From Tessaracoccus flavescens (GTDB lineage: Bacteria; Actinomycetota; Actinomycetes; Propionibacteriales; Propionibacteriaceae), in contig DYZF01000093.1 of the NCBI GenBank assembly GCA_020741375.1, positions 1-5,270 of the forward strand: 5,270 nt of DNA, given 5' to 3'. Each line of letters begins with the position of its first letter. The stretch's first letter is position 1. Positions 1 through 5,269 of this stretch are shown here, piece after piece. The notes beneath the pieces are model-generated. The model saw only the letters and a program-made list of their open reading frames with translations, was not told the origin of the DNA and searched no databases. The translations under genes and the position numbers were made by a program.

Positions 1-393
1 CGCTCCCTCGCCGAAGCCGCCGCGGCCCGCGGCGTGGAGCCCCGCGACATCGTCAAGACCATGGTGGTGCGCCGCGCCGACGACGACCACCTCCTGGTGC
101 TGGTGCCGGGCGACCGCACGATCAGCTGGCCGAAGCTGCGTGCCCTGCTGGGAGTGTCGCGGCTGTCGATGCCGGATGCGGCCGCGGCGCTGGAGGTCAC
201 GGGCTTCGAGCGCGGCACCATCACGCCGTTCGGCACGCGCACACCACTCCCGGTAGTGGCCGACGAGCGCATCCGCGGGCGCGTCGTGTCGATCGGCGCC
301 GGGGCGCACGGCGTCGCCGCAACGTTGAACGGCGACGGCCTCCTGAATCATCTCCAGGCGACCGTCGCCGATGTCACTGAGCCGGAGGGCTGA
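1..393 (+). CDS. YbaK/EbsC-family aminoacyl-tRNA deacylase (5' end missing)
   Basis: The reading frame is open from base 1 to a TGA at 391-393, so the gene starts upstream of the window. The visible 130 residues match the YbaK/prolyl-tRNA-editing fold. They show an IVKT segment (visible residues 17-20) with the family's conserved lysine, a VLVPGD strand (33-38), a TGFERGTITPFG segment (67-78) like the family's G-Y/F-x-x-G-x-x-x-P-F-G motif, LPVVADE (83-89) and a glycine-rich GAGAHG (99-104). Family members are about 155-160 residues, so roughly 25-30 N-terminal residues are missing. Known members hydrolyse mischarged tRNAs in the cytoplasm, often Cys-tRNA(Pro). The exact substrate cannot be read from this fragment. 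The GTG at 34 is internal, because homology to the family continues upstream of it. The gene converges on the metallopeptidase gene with 13 bp between stop codons. Confidence 0.9.
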   Translation, partial: RSLAEAAAARGVEPRDIVKTMVVRRADDDHLLVLVPGDRTISWPKLRALLGVSRLSMPDAAAALEVTGFERGTITPFGTRTPLPVVADERIRGRVVSIGAGAHGVAATLNGDGLLNHLQATVADVTEPEG

Positions 394-400
394 GCCTCCG
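383..400. terminator. GC-rich hairpin between convergent genes, overlapping a stop codon
   Basis: CGGAGG (383-388) pairs perfectly with CCTCCG (395-400) around a 6-nt loop that contains the TGA stop of the deacylase gene. It sits in the 13-bp gap between two convergent genes, so it could end transcription from both sides. There is no T-tract on either strand. It is therefore a terminator-like hairpin and not a canonical intrinsic terminator. Confidence 0.4.
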
Positions 401-406
401 TAAGGG

Positions 407-1309
407 TTACTGCCCCAGCTCGTCCGTGCTGAAGGTGTCGCAGGTGTTCGGGTCGCCGGACTCGAATCCCTTTGCCACCCAGTACTGACGCATGCGCGAA
501 GAACCGTGCGTCCAGCTTTCGGGGACGACGCGGCCGCCCTGCTGCTGCTGGATGTGGTCGTCACCGACGGCGCGCGCCGCGTCGACGATGCGGTTCAGAT
601 CGTCCTGGGTGATCGATTCGATCGGCGAGTTGGGATCCTGGATCGTGTTCTTGAAGAACACGCCCGCGTAGCAGTCTGCCTGCAGCTCGAGACGGACGGC
701 GCCCGAGGTGGGGCCGGAATCGTTGCCGCCGGAGCGGGCCTTGTTCATGTCGCCCGTGAGGTACGAGATGTGGTGACCGTACTCGTGGCCGATGATGTAA
801 GCCTCGGCGGCGTAGCTGCGGGTTGTGCCGAGCTGCTCGAGCAGCTGACCCATGAACACATCGTCGATGTAGATCGTGGTGTCGCCGGGGCAGTAGAAGG
901 GGCCCATCTGCGACGAACCGGTGCCACAGGCCGTGGGCACCTGGCCGCTGAAGAGCTGGAGCGCCTGAATCGGCTGGAAGCCGTCGGAGAACGCACCGGA
1001 CCAGTAGTTGGTCAGCGCATTCTCGTAAGCCACGTAGCGGCACTGCTCGTTGGACTCGATATCGGCACCAGTCTCACACTGAGGCTGCTGACCCTGGGGC
1101 TGCTGTTGCTGCTGCCCGGCTGGCTGGCCGCTGCCGCCACCCAAGATATCGCCGATGTTTCCTCCGCCGAAGATCATCATCAGGATGATCACCAGCAAGC
1201 CGGAGAGGCCGCCGCCCACCGCAATGCGGCCGCCGCGACCACCGCCGCCGCCCCCGCCGCCATAGCGGGTGCGCGAGGTATCCAGCTTCACATCAGGACG
1301 AAATTCCAT
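407..1309 (-). CDS. Neutral zinc metallopeptidase, YpfJ family, membrane-anchored
   Basis: This 300-residue protein matches the YpfJ-type putative neutral zinc metallopeptidases (Pfam Zn_peptidase; E. coli YpfJ is of similar length). The N-terminus (1-30) is short and carries a run of eight glycines. One hydrophobic segment (about 31-50) is the membrane anchor, followed by a Q/P/G-rich linker (about 58-77) and the extracytoplasmic catalytic domain. The zinc motif is HEYGH at 175-179 (H175, E176, H179). The ELQADCYAG segment (208-216) holds E208, the probable third ligand. The family's D-D-H/R-x-Q turn is at 250-254 and THGSSRMR at 267-274. Six cysteines (78, 90, 128, 140, 213, 290), five of them outside the HExxH core, suit disulfides outside the cytoplasm. 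The ATG at 1309 has only a weak purine stretch upstream, but the family-like N-terminus supports it. The natural substrate is unknown for this family. Confidence 0.93.
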   Translation of the reverse strand: MEFRPDVKLDTSRTRYGGGGGGGGRGGRIAVGGGLSGLLVIILMMIFGGGNIGDILGGGSGQPAGQQQQQPQGQQPQCETGADIESNEQCRYVAYENALTNYWSGAFSDGFQPIQALQLFSGQVPTACGTGSSQMGPFYCPGDTTIYIDDVFMGQLLEQLGTTRSYAAEAYIIGHEYGHHISYLTGDMNKARSGGNDSGPTSGAVRLELQADCYAGVFFKNTIQDPNSPIESITQDDLNRIVDAARAVGDDHIQQQQGGRVVPESWTHGSSRMRQYWVAKGFESGDPNTCDTFSTDELGQ

Positions 1310-1352
1310 GCTCGACCGCCATTTCGCTAGGGCCCCACCCGTTCCGGAGCCA

Positions 1353-1365
1353 CGTCAATCGTCAA
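1353..1365 (-). promoter_or_regulatory. Tandem TTGACG repeat upstream of the metallopeptidase gene
   Basis: Read on the minus strand, TTGACG occurs twice in a row separated by one A, 44-56 bp upstream of the metallopeptidase start codon. Each copy resembles a sigma-70 type -35 hexamer. No good TANNNT -10 box lies at 16-19 bp from either copy, so a regulator half-site repeat is an equally good reading. Confidence 0.25.
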
Positions 1366-1452
1366 CCAGAGTACTTCCAAATGCCCTCTCGCGGCAGGGA
1401 GAGAGTACCGAGAGCTCCTACGCTGCCCGCGAAGGGGGTCTGGAAGGGCCAC

Positions 1453-1458
1453 TAGACT
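1453..1458 (+). promoter_or_regulatory. -10 box TAGACT, probable leaderless promoter of the Nudix gene
   Basis: TAGACT fits the actinobacterial TANNNT -10 consensus and ends 6 bp before the ATG at 1465, so transcription would start at or next to the A of the start codon. The nearest purine-rich stretch (GGAAGGG, 1442-1448) is 16 bp from the ATG, too far for a normal Shine-Dalgarno site. No recognisable -35 hexamer is present. Confidence 0.5.
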
Positions 1459-1464
1459 TGCCGA

Positions 1465-2151
1465 ATGCGCGTCATCGGTGTCACCCATCCCTTGGGGGCA
1501 CCCGTGGCGGATTTCCACATCGAGCACGGGGCGAATCCTCGCGTGACGATGTTTGATCACGGCTTCGTCCCGGTCCGCCCACTCGCGGCATCGCTGAGCG
1601 ACGGCGATATCGCGTTCACCTGGCTGGTGCGGGAGGTGTCCATCGCGGATCCGCGCCCCATCGAGCGGCACACGGTCTACGTGTCGTCGGCGACGGAGAC
1701 GCCAGTGCGGCACCAGCGGATCGGCGCCTACGCGATTGTCATGTCTGATCGCGGCATCCTCGGCACCGTGAACTCCGAGCACACACCCGCCCCCGGCATC
1801 TGGGCCCTGCCCGGCGGGGGCGTCCATCCCGGCGAGTCACCCGCCGAGGCGATCCACCGCGAAATCTTCGAGGAGACCGGCCAGGAAGTGGTCATTAACC
1901 GGGTGCTGACCCTCGAATCCGAGCACTGGGTGGGCCGATCGGTCACCGGCCTGCTGGAGGATTTCCACGCCCTGCGCGTGGTGTATGGCGCAACATGCAC
2001 AACACCCAGCGACCCCGTCGTCCAGGAAGTGGGTGGATCGACCGGTGGGGCCAGCTGGGTGCCGTTGCGCTCGTGGCGCAAGTTGCATTGGACGAACAGT
2101 TCGCGGGGACTGCTGGCGCAGTACGCCCGCAAACTGTCGCGTCCGGTGTGA
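1465..2151 (+). CDS. Nudix hydrolase with an uncharacterised N-terminal extension
   Basis: The 228-residue product has a complete Nudix box, G-x5-E-x7-R-E-U-x-E-E-x-G, running from G118 to G139. It includes E124, R132, E133, E136 and E137, which bind the catalytic metal in this superfamily. The LPGGG lead-in (115-119) is typical. These enzymes cleave nucleoside diphosphate-linked substrates in the cytoplasm; nothing here fixes the substrate. The SQPWPFPQS signature of NADH pyrophosphatases is absent. Residues 1-80 precede the Nudix fold and match no domain I recognise; residues 193-225 form a basic, Trp-containing tail. The start at 1465 is chosen because a -10 box sits at leaderless distance. 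ATG codon 29 (1549) is an alternative without a ribosome site. The stop abuts the stop of the convergent BI-1 gene with no gap. Confidence 0.9.
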   Translation: MRVIGVTHPLGAPVADFHIEHGANPRVTMFDHGFVPVRPLAASLSDGDIAFTWLVREVSIADPRPIERHTVYVSSATETPVRHQRIGAYAIVMSDRGILGTVNSEHTPAPGIWALPGGGVHPGESPAEAIHREIFEETGQEVVINRVLTLESEHWVGRSVTGLLEDFHALRVVYGATCTTPSDPVVQEVGGSTGGASWVPLRSWRKLHWTNSSRGLLAQYARKLSRPV

Positions 2152-2988
2152 TTAGTCGCCGCGGAAGTACGACAAGATGCGCAGGATCTCGACGTAGAGC
2201 CACACCATGGTGACCGTGATGCCGAGCGCAGCGCGCCACGATTCGGAGGCGGGAGCCTGCTGAGCGATGCCCCGCTCGACGGCGTCGAAGTCAGTGATCA
2301 GGTTCAGCACGGCGAGGATGACGGCCAGCAGCGAGACGCCGATGGCGAGCATCCCCGCACCGGAGCCGATGTCGCGCAGGCCGGTGTTGACGCCGAACAG
2401 CGCCAGCACGAAGTTCACCAGCATGACGCCAGCGAAGGCCGCGGTGGCGATGAAGACCACCTTGCGGAACTTGGCGGTGACGCGGATGTTGAAGAACTTG
2501 TACGCGGCCAGCGTGGCGCCGGCAGCGACGAAGGTGGCCAAGACGGCCGACACGACGATGCCCGGGTAGAACATTTCGAACATCTTCGAGAACGCACCGA
2601 CAAAGATGCCCTCGACGACGGCGTAGAACAGCACGCCACCCACCGGCAGCACACGACGGCCGGCGACGACCATGACGGTGACCAGGCCGACGATGGCGGA
2701 CACGATCACGGCGGGAGTGATGAGCGACATCGGGATCAGCATGAAGGCCGCGACTGCGGCCACGGCGACGGCGCCCAGGGTGATGGCCGTCTTGGCGAGG
2801 ACGTCGTCAAGGGTCATCACGCCGCCGGGGCGTGCCGGGGCCTCGTAGGGGCTGTAGCCCTGCGGCTGCTGGTACTGGCCGTAGGGATCCTGAGGCTGGC
2901 CGTATCCCTGCTGCGGGAAGGCCTGGCGCTGCTGCGGCCCGTGGTGACGCGTGAAAGCGTCAGGCCGACTCATAATGGGATTTGCCAT
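2152..2988 (-). CDS. Bax inhibitor-1/YccA-like (TMBIM) integral membrane protein
   Basis: The 278-residue protein begins with a cytosolic tail (about 1-57) rich in Q, P, Y and G, followed by a short amphipathic MTLDDVLAKTA segment (58-68). About seven hydrophobic segments follow, near 68-88, 92-110, 117-133, 143-163, 177-200, 212-232 and 253-273. The NLITDFDAVERG segment (229-240) with D233, D235 and E238, and the C-terminal WLYVEILRILSYFR (263-276), are characteristic of the bacterial Bax-inhibitor-1-like family. Homologues such as B. subtilis YetJ are pH-sensitive calcium leak channels; whether this one conducts calcium is inference. ATG at 2988 is preferred over the in-frame ATG six codons in, because AAGTGAG lies just upstream. 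It diverges from the beta-CASP hydrolase gene and its stop directly abuts the Nudix stop. Confidence 0.92.
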   Translation of the reverse strand: MANPIMSRPDAFTRHHGPQQRQAFPQQGYGQPQDPYGQYQQPQGYSPYEAPARPGGVMTLDDVLAKTAITLGAVAVAAVAAFMLIPMSLITPAVIVSAIVGLVTVMVVAGRRVLPVGGVLFYAVVEGIFVGAFSKMFEMFYPGIVVSAVLATFVAAGATLAAYKFFNIRVTAKFRKVVFIATAAFAGVMLVNFVLALFGVNTGLRDIGSGAGMLAIGVSLLAVILAVLNLITDFDAVERGIAQQAPASESWRAALGITVTMVWLYVEILRILSYFRGD

Positions 2989-2993
2989 GAATG

Positions 2994-3000
2994 CTCACTT
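2994..3000 (-). promoter_or_regulatory. Ribosome binding site of the BI-1-like gene
   Basis: On the minus strand AAGTGAG ends 5 nt before the ATG at 2988. It is only a partial match to AAGGAGG, but no comparable purine run precedes the second in-frame ATG at 2973, so it decides the start. Confidence 0.45.
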
Positions 3001-3024
3001 CTATCTGTAGGTGACTACCCCTCC

Positions 3025-3030
3025 AGTGTA
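3025..3030 (-). promoter_or_regulatory. -10 box TACACT for the BI-1-like gene
   Basis: TACACT on the minus strand fits the TANNNT consensus and would start transcription near 3018, giving a leader of about 30 nt. The eight-base context CCAGTGTA (+ strand, 3023-3030) recurs exactly at the tRNA promoter (4648-4655). No clear -35 box is seen. Confidence 0.4.
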
Positions 3031-3092
3031 CGGGCGAACGCAATCCCCACGGTTGGGCCACGTTGAGCCGCTAGTCATGCCACGATCGAGCC

Positions 3093-4547
3093 ATGAGCAC
3101 ACCGCAGAAGGCAACACTGACATTCCTCGGCGCAGCGGGCACCGTCACCGGCTCGAAGTACCTCATGACCCTCGACGATCGCCGCATCCTCGTCGATGCT
3201 GGCATGTTCCAGGGCGAGAAGGAGTGGCGCAACAAGAACCGTGAGGATTTTCCGGTTGACCCCGCCACGATCAGCGACGTCCTGCTGACGCACGCTCACA
3301 CGGATCACGCCTCCTATTTGCCCGCGCTGGTCAAGCACGGGTTCCGCGGCACCATCTGGGCAACAGAGGCCAGCATCCGGCTGGCCGAGATCGTCCTGCG
3401 GGACGCCGGCAAGCTGCAGGAGCAGTCGGTGAAGGACGCCGTCAAGGGCGGCTATTCCAAGCACGAGAACCCCGAGGCGATCTACACCAGCGCCGATGTC
3501 GAGGAAACGCTGCCGCTGTTCCGTCGCGTCGAGTGGAACACCGACGTGGACGTCGACGGCGTCACCGCCCGCTGGGTGCGCTCCGCCCACATCTTGGGCT
3601 CGGCCAGCATCCATGTGCGCTTCGGTGATCGGTCCGTGCTCTTCTCCGGCGACCTCGGCCGGCACGATCACCCGATCCTCAAGCCGCGCGAGACTCCCCC
3701 GGGCGCCGACATCGTCCTCATCGAATCCACCTACGGCGACCGCGAGCATCCCGAGCCCGAGCAGCCCCACGACGATCTGGCGCAGCTGATCAGCCGCACC
3801 GTCGCCCGCGGCGGTCAAGTGGTCATCCCCGCCTTCGCCATCGACCGCACCGAGACGGTCCTCCACGCGCTGACCCAACTCCGACGCGAAGGGCGCATCC
3901 CCGACGTGCCGGTCGTCGTCGACGGCCCTATGTCGCTCAGGGCGCTCGACGTGTACCGCGACGAGTCGCTCGGTGAACTGGCCGACGACATCAGCGTCGA
4001 CGACTTCACGGATCTCAACCTCAGCGAGGCGCGGTCGTCACGGGATTCGAAGGCGCTCAACAAGCGCACGGATCCAATGATCATCATCTCCTCGTCCGGC
4101 ATGGTGGAGGGCGGCCGTGTGCTGTACCACCTGCTGCGCACGCTGCCGGATCCGAAGAACTCCGTCGTCCTCACCGGCTTCCAGGCCGAGGGGACTCGGG
4201 GCCGCGCGCTGGAGGAGGGCGCGCGCAACGTCAAGATCAACGGTCGCTACGTGCGTGTCAAGGCCGAGATCATGCGCAGCCACCAGTTCTCCGTGCACGG
4301 CGACGCCTCAGACCTGATGGATTGGCTGAAGGATCTGGACAAGGAGCCCGAGGAGGTGTTCGTCGTCCACGGCGAGCAGCATGTGGCCGAGCACTTCGAG
4401 CGCCGGATCGAGGATGAGCTGGATTGGGTGGCGGTGGTGCCGAAGTTCGGCGAGGTGATCAGCCTGCTGCCGGACGACGGTGAGCCCGCAGACCTCGACG
4501 TCGACGTGCCGGAGCCTGCCGCTCCAAGCAGCGAGCCGCGCGAGTAA
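3093..4547 (+). CDS. MBL-fold beta-CASP metallo-hydrolase, probable RNA-processing nuclease
   Basis: The 484-residue protein has the metallo-beta-lactamase core with HAHTDH at 67-72 (H67, H69, D71, H72), H166 in SAHILGSAS and D187 in SGDLGR as metal ligands. A beta-CASP module follows, with motif A at E211 (ESTYGDR), the SSSGMVEGGR segment (333-342), TGFQAEGTRGR (361-371), motif B at H402 (SVHGD) and motif C at H426 (VVHGEQH). This is the arrangement of the CPSF-73/Ysh1-like group, including the Thermus RNA-degrading enzyme TTHA0252. All catalytic positions are intact, so an active cytoplasmic ribonuclease with two zinc ions is likely; the RNA target is unknown. The last 24 residues are acidic and proline-rich and lie beyond the fold. 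The start codon has only a weak GAG upstream. The gene is divergent from BI-1 and convergent with the tRNA. Confidence 0.93.
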   Translation: MSTPQKATLTFLGAAGTVTGSKYLMTLDDRRILVDAGMFQGEKEWRNKNREDFPVDPATISDVLLTHAHTDHASYLPALVKHGFRGTIWATEASIRLAEIVLRDAGKLQEQSVKDAVKGGYSKHENPEAIYTSADVEETLPLFRRVEWNTDVDVDGVTARWVRSAHILGSASIHVRFGDRSVLFSGDLGRHDHPILKPRETPPGADIVLIESTYGDREHPEPEQPHDDLAQLISRTVARGGQVVIPAFAIDRTETVLHALTQLRREGRIPDVPVVVDGPMSLRALDVYRDESLGELADDISVDDFTDLNLSEARSSRDSKALNKRTDPMIIISSSGMVEGGRVLYHLLRTLPDPKNSVVLTGFQAEGTRGRALEEGARNVKINGRYVRVKAEIMRSHQFSVHGDASDLMDWLKDLDKEPEEVFVVHGEQHVAEHFERRIEDELDWVAVVPKFGEVISLLPDDGEPADLDVDVPEPAAPSSEPRE

Positions 4548-4558
4548 CGGAGGCTCGC
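4531..4558. terminator. Terminator-like hairpin between the beta-CASP gene and the tRNA
   Basis: GCGAGCC (4531-4537) and GGCTCGC (4552-4558) form a perfect 7-bp stem with a 14-nt loop that holds the TAA stop of the hydrolase gene. On the minus strand the hairpin begins 8 bp after the last tRNA base, so it could serve both convergent transcripts. Neither side has a T-tract, which lowers confidence. Confidence 0.4.
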
Positions 4559-4566
4559 GTTGGGCG

Positions 4567-4640
4567 TACCCTCGACGGGACTCGAACCCGCACTGGGGCG
4601 GGTTTAAGCCGCCTGCCTCTGCCAATTGGGCTACGAGGGC
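4567..4640 (-). tRNA. tRNA with anticodon UAA and class I fold (nominal tRNA-Leu)
   Basis: The minus strand folds into a full 74-nt cloverleaf. The acceptor stem (4640-4634 with 4574-4568) has six Watson-Crick pairs plus a terminal G1-U72 wobble, and A73 at 4567. T8, A14, A15, G18 and G19 are in place; the D stem is three pairs (GCC/GGC) with a C13-A22 mismatch. The anticodon stem GGCGG/CCGCC is perfect and the loop CTTAAAC gives anticodon TAA (4606-4604), which reads UUA (Leu). The variable loop is only 5 nt (4596-4592). The T stem has five pairs (one G-U) with loop TTCGAGT. A15-U48 forms a proper Levitt pair. CCA is not encoded. Bacterial leucine tRNAs normally have a long variable arm, so charging with leucine is uncertain. 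G at position 21 instead of A is also unusual. Confidence 0.88.
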
Positions 4641-4649
4641 GCACGGGCC

Positions 4650-4655
4650 AGTGTA
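4650..4655 (-). promoter_or_regulatory. -10 box TACACT of the tRNA gene
   Basis: TACACT on the minus strand matches TANNNT and ends 9 bp before the first tRNA base, giving a 5' leader of only about 2-3 nt for RNase P to remove. It shares the eight bases CCAGTGTA (+ strand, 4648-4655) with the BI-1 promoter. The -35 position falls inside the adjacent palindrome and shows no TTGACA-like hexamer. Confidence 0.5.
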
Positions 4656-4656
4656 G

Positions 4657-4696
4657 TCAGGCCGCCCGGATCAGACCCCGGTCCGACGCGGCCTGA
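4657..4696. repeat. 40-bp imperfect palindrome between tRNA and NfeD-like gene
   Basis: TCAGGCCGC (4657-4665) is the exact reverse complement of GCGGCCTGA (4688-4696). Inside it, CGGATC (4667-4672) pairs with GGTCCG (4680-4685) with one G-U, leaving a 7-base loop and a 1 x 2 internal bulge. The two flanking genes both point away from it, so it cannot be their 3' terminator. It directly abuts the tRNA -10 region and would cover its -35. It may be an operator, or a stem that blocks cross-transcription. Confidence 0.7.
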
Positions 4697-4709
4697 TTGC
4701 CTCGCCCGG

Positions 4710-4715
4710 TAGGCT
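4710..4715 (+). promoter_or_regulatory. -10 box TAGGCT of the NfeD-like gene
   Basis: TAGGCT fits TANNNT and predicts a start near 4722, with a leader of about 32 nt that carries the ribosome site. No -35 hexamer is recognisable; the expected position overlaps the right arm of the palindrome. Confidence 0.5.
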
Positions 4716-4740
4716 GGAGGTCAGCCGCACACTCTGAGCC

Positions 4741-4746
4741 AGGGGG
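4741..4746 (+). promoter_or_regulatory. Ribosome binding site fixing the GTG start of the NfeD-like gene
   Basis: AGGGGG lies 7 bp before the GTG at 4754. The alternative in-frame TTG at 4697 lies upstream of the predicted -10 box and within the palindrome region, so it would not be transcribed from this promoter. Confidence 0.65.
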
Positions 4747-4753
4747 CCCCACC

Positions 4754-5269
4754 GTGACGACCTTCTTCATCATCGGGGGAGTCGGGGTTGCGCTCGTGCT
4801 GGTCACTCTGGTTGTCGGCGATCTTCTCGACGGTGTCCTCCACCTCGACGCCCTCGACAGCGACCTGTTTTCCATCTCGAGCCTCGCGGCGTTCATCGGA
4901 GCCTTCGGCTTCGGGGGCGCCCTCGGCTTGGCGCTGCTCGACAACATGGTGCTGGCCGTCATCGTCGGCGCGATCATCGGCGCACTCGCCGCGTGGACGG
5001 CCGTCTGGGCCACGCGCAAGCTCAAGTCGGACGACGGCGCCAGCTTCAAGTCGGATTCCATGATCGGCCACCCGGCACGCGTGATCACCGCCATTCCCGC
5101 CGACGGCTACGGCGAGATCCGGATCAACGTCGGGGGCCACGTCCGCAAGTACAGCGCCCGCTCCCCCATCGCCATCGACGCCGGAGACGAGGTGTGGGTG
5201 AGTGCCGTCGTGTCGCCCACCGCCGTCGAAGTGACGCCCACCTCGGATCCGCGCGAACTCACCCTCTGA
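4754..5269 (+). CDS. Small NfeD-like membrane protein with C-terminal OB-fold
   Basis: The GTG start gives 171 residues. Hydrophobic segments lie near 4-22, 42-62 and 65-87, with a GDLLDG turn (22-27) after the first. A basic RKLKS stretch (88-92) then marks the cytoplasmic side. Residues 103-162 look like a five-stranded OB domain of the NfeD type: a MIGHPARVITAIP opening (103-115), then GEIRINVGG (120-128), the basic RKYSARS (131-137) and a closing IDAGDEVWVSAVVSPTAVEV (141-160). NfeD-like proteins usually work with SPFH proteins (flotillin/stomatin type) in membrane organisation and quality control. The serine-protease domain of long NfeD proteins is absent, as in other short forms. The gene ends one base before the window does, so any flotillin partner downstream cannot be seen. 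A member of the wider OB-fold YqiJ-like group is an alternative. Confidence 0.8.
   Translation: MTTFFIIGGVGVALVLVTLVVGDLLDGVLHLDALDSDLFSISSLAAFIGAFGFGGALGLALLDNMVLAVIVGAIIGALAAWTAVWATRKLKSDDGASFKSDSMIGHPARVITAIPADGYGEIRINVGGHVRKYSARSPIAIDAGDEVWVSAVVSPTAVEVTPTSDPRELTL

Larger units (their letters stand above)
1310..1464. other. Divergent intergenic region between metallopeptidase and Nudix genes
   Basis: This 155-bp stretch separates the two divergent start codons and must hold both promoters. Besides the tandem TTGACG (1353-1365) and the TAGACT -10 box (1453-1458), it has a direct repeat AGAGTAC at 1368-1374 and 1402-1408, several GAGAG motifs around 1399-1414, and an inverted pair CTTCCA (1375-1380) / TGGAAG (1441-1446). 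I see no convincing small gene in it. Confidence 0.6.

Noticed and set aside
506..1330. 274-codon open frame on the + strand opposite the metallopeptidase gene
   Set aside because: It is antisense to a gene with an intact HEYGH motif. Its Ala/Val/Leu-rich translation reflects GC-biased codons, and it shows no domain.
1386..1403. CTCTC/GAGAG hairpin in the 1310-1464 region
   Set aside because: Only 5 bp with an 8-nt loop inside a purine-rich stretch with several GAGAG copies; likely chance.
1327..1827. 166-codon minus-strand frame over the Nudix 5' half
   Set aside because: It is opposite the Nudix gene and has no family-like motif; the + strand Nudix box is unambiguous.
3075..3878. 267-codon open frame on the - strand within the beta-CASP gene
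   Set aside because: It lies opposite clear MBL and beta-CASP motifs and has no recognisable domain or ribosome site; it is a shadow of high-GC coding.
4604..4606. Reading the tRNA as a stop-codon (UAA) suppressor
   Set aside because: A UUA anticodon would be needed. The 7-nt loop with T33 places UAA at 34-36, which reads UUA and not a stop.
4563..4644. The tRNA as an integration site (att) of a mobile element
   Set aside because: No integrase gene and no repeated copy of the tRNA 3' end is seen in the window.
4697..4753. TTG start giving a 19-residue longer NfeD-like protein
   Set aside because: It lies before the -10 box, next to the palindrome, and has no ribosome site. The GTG at 4754 has AGGGGG at good spacing and begins a clean membrane segment.
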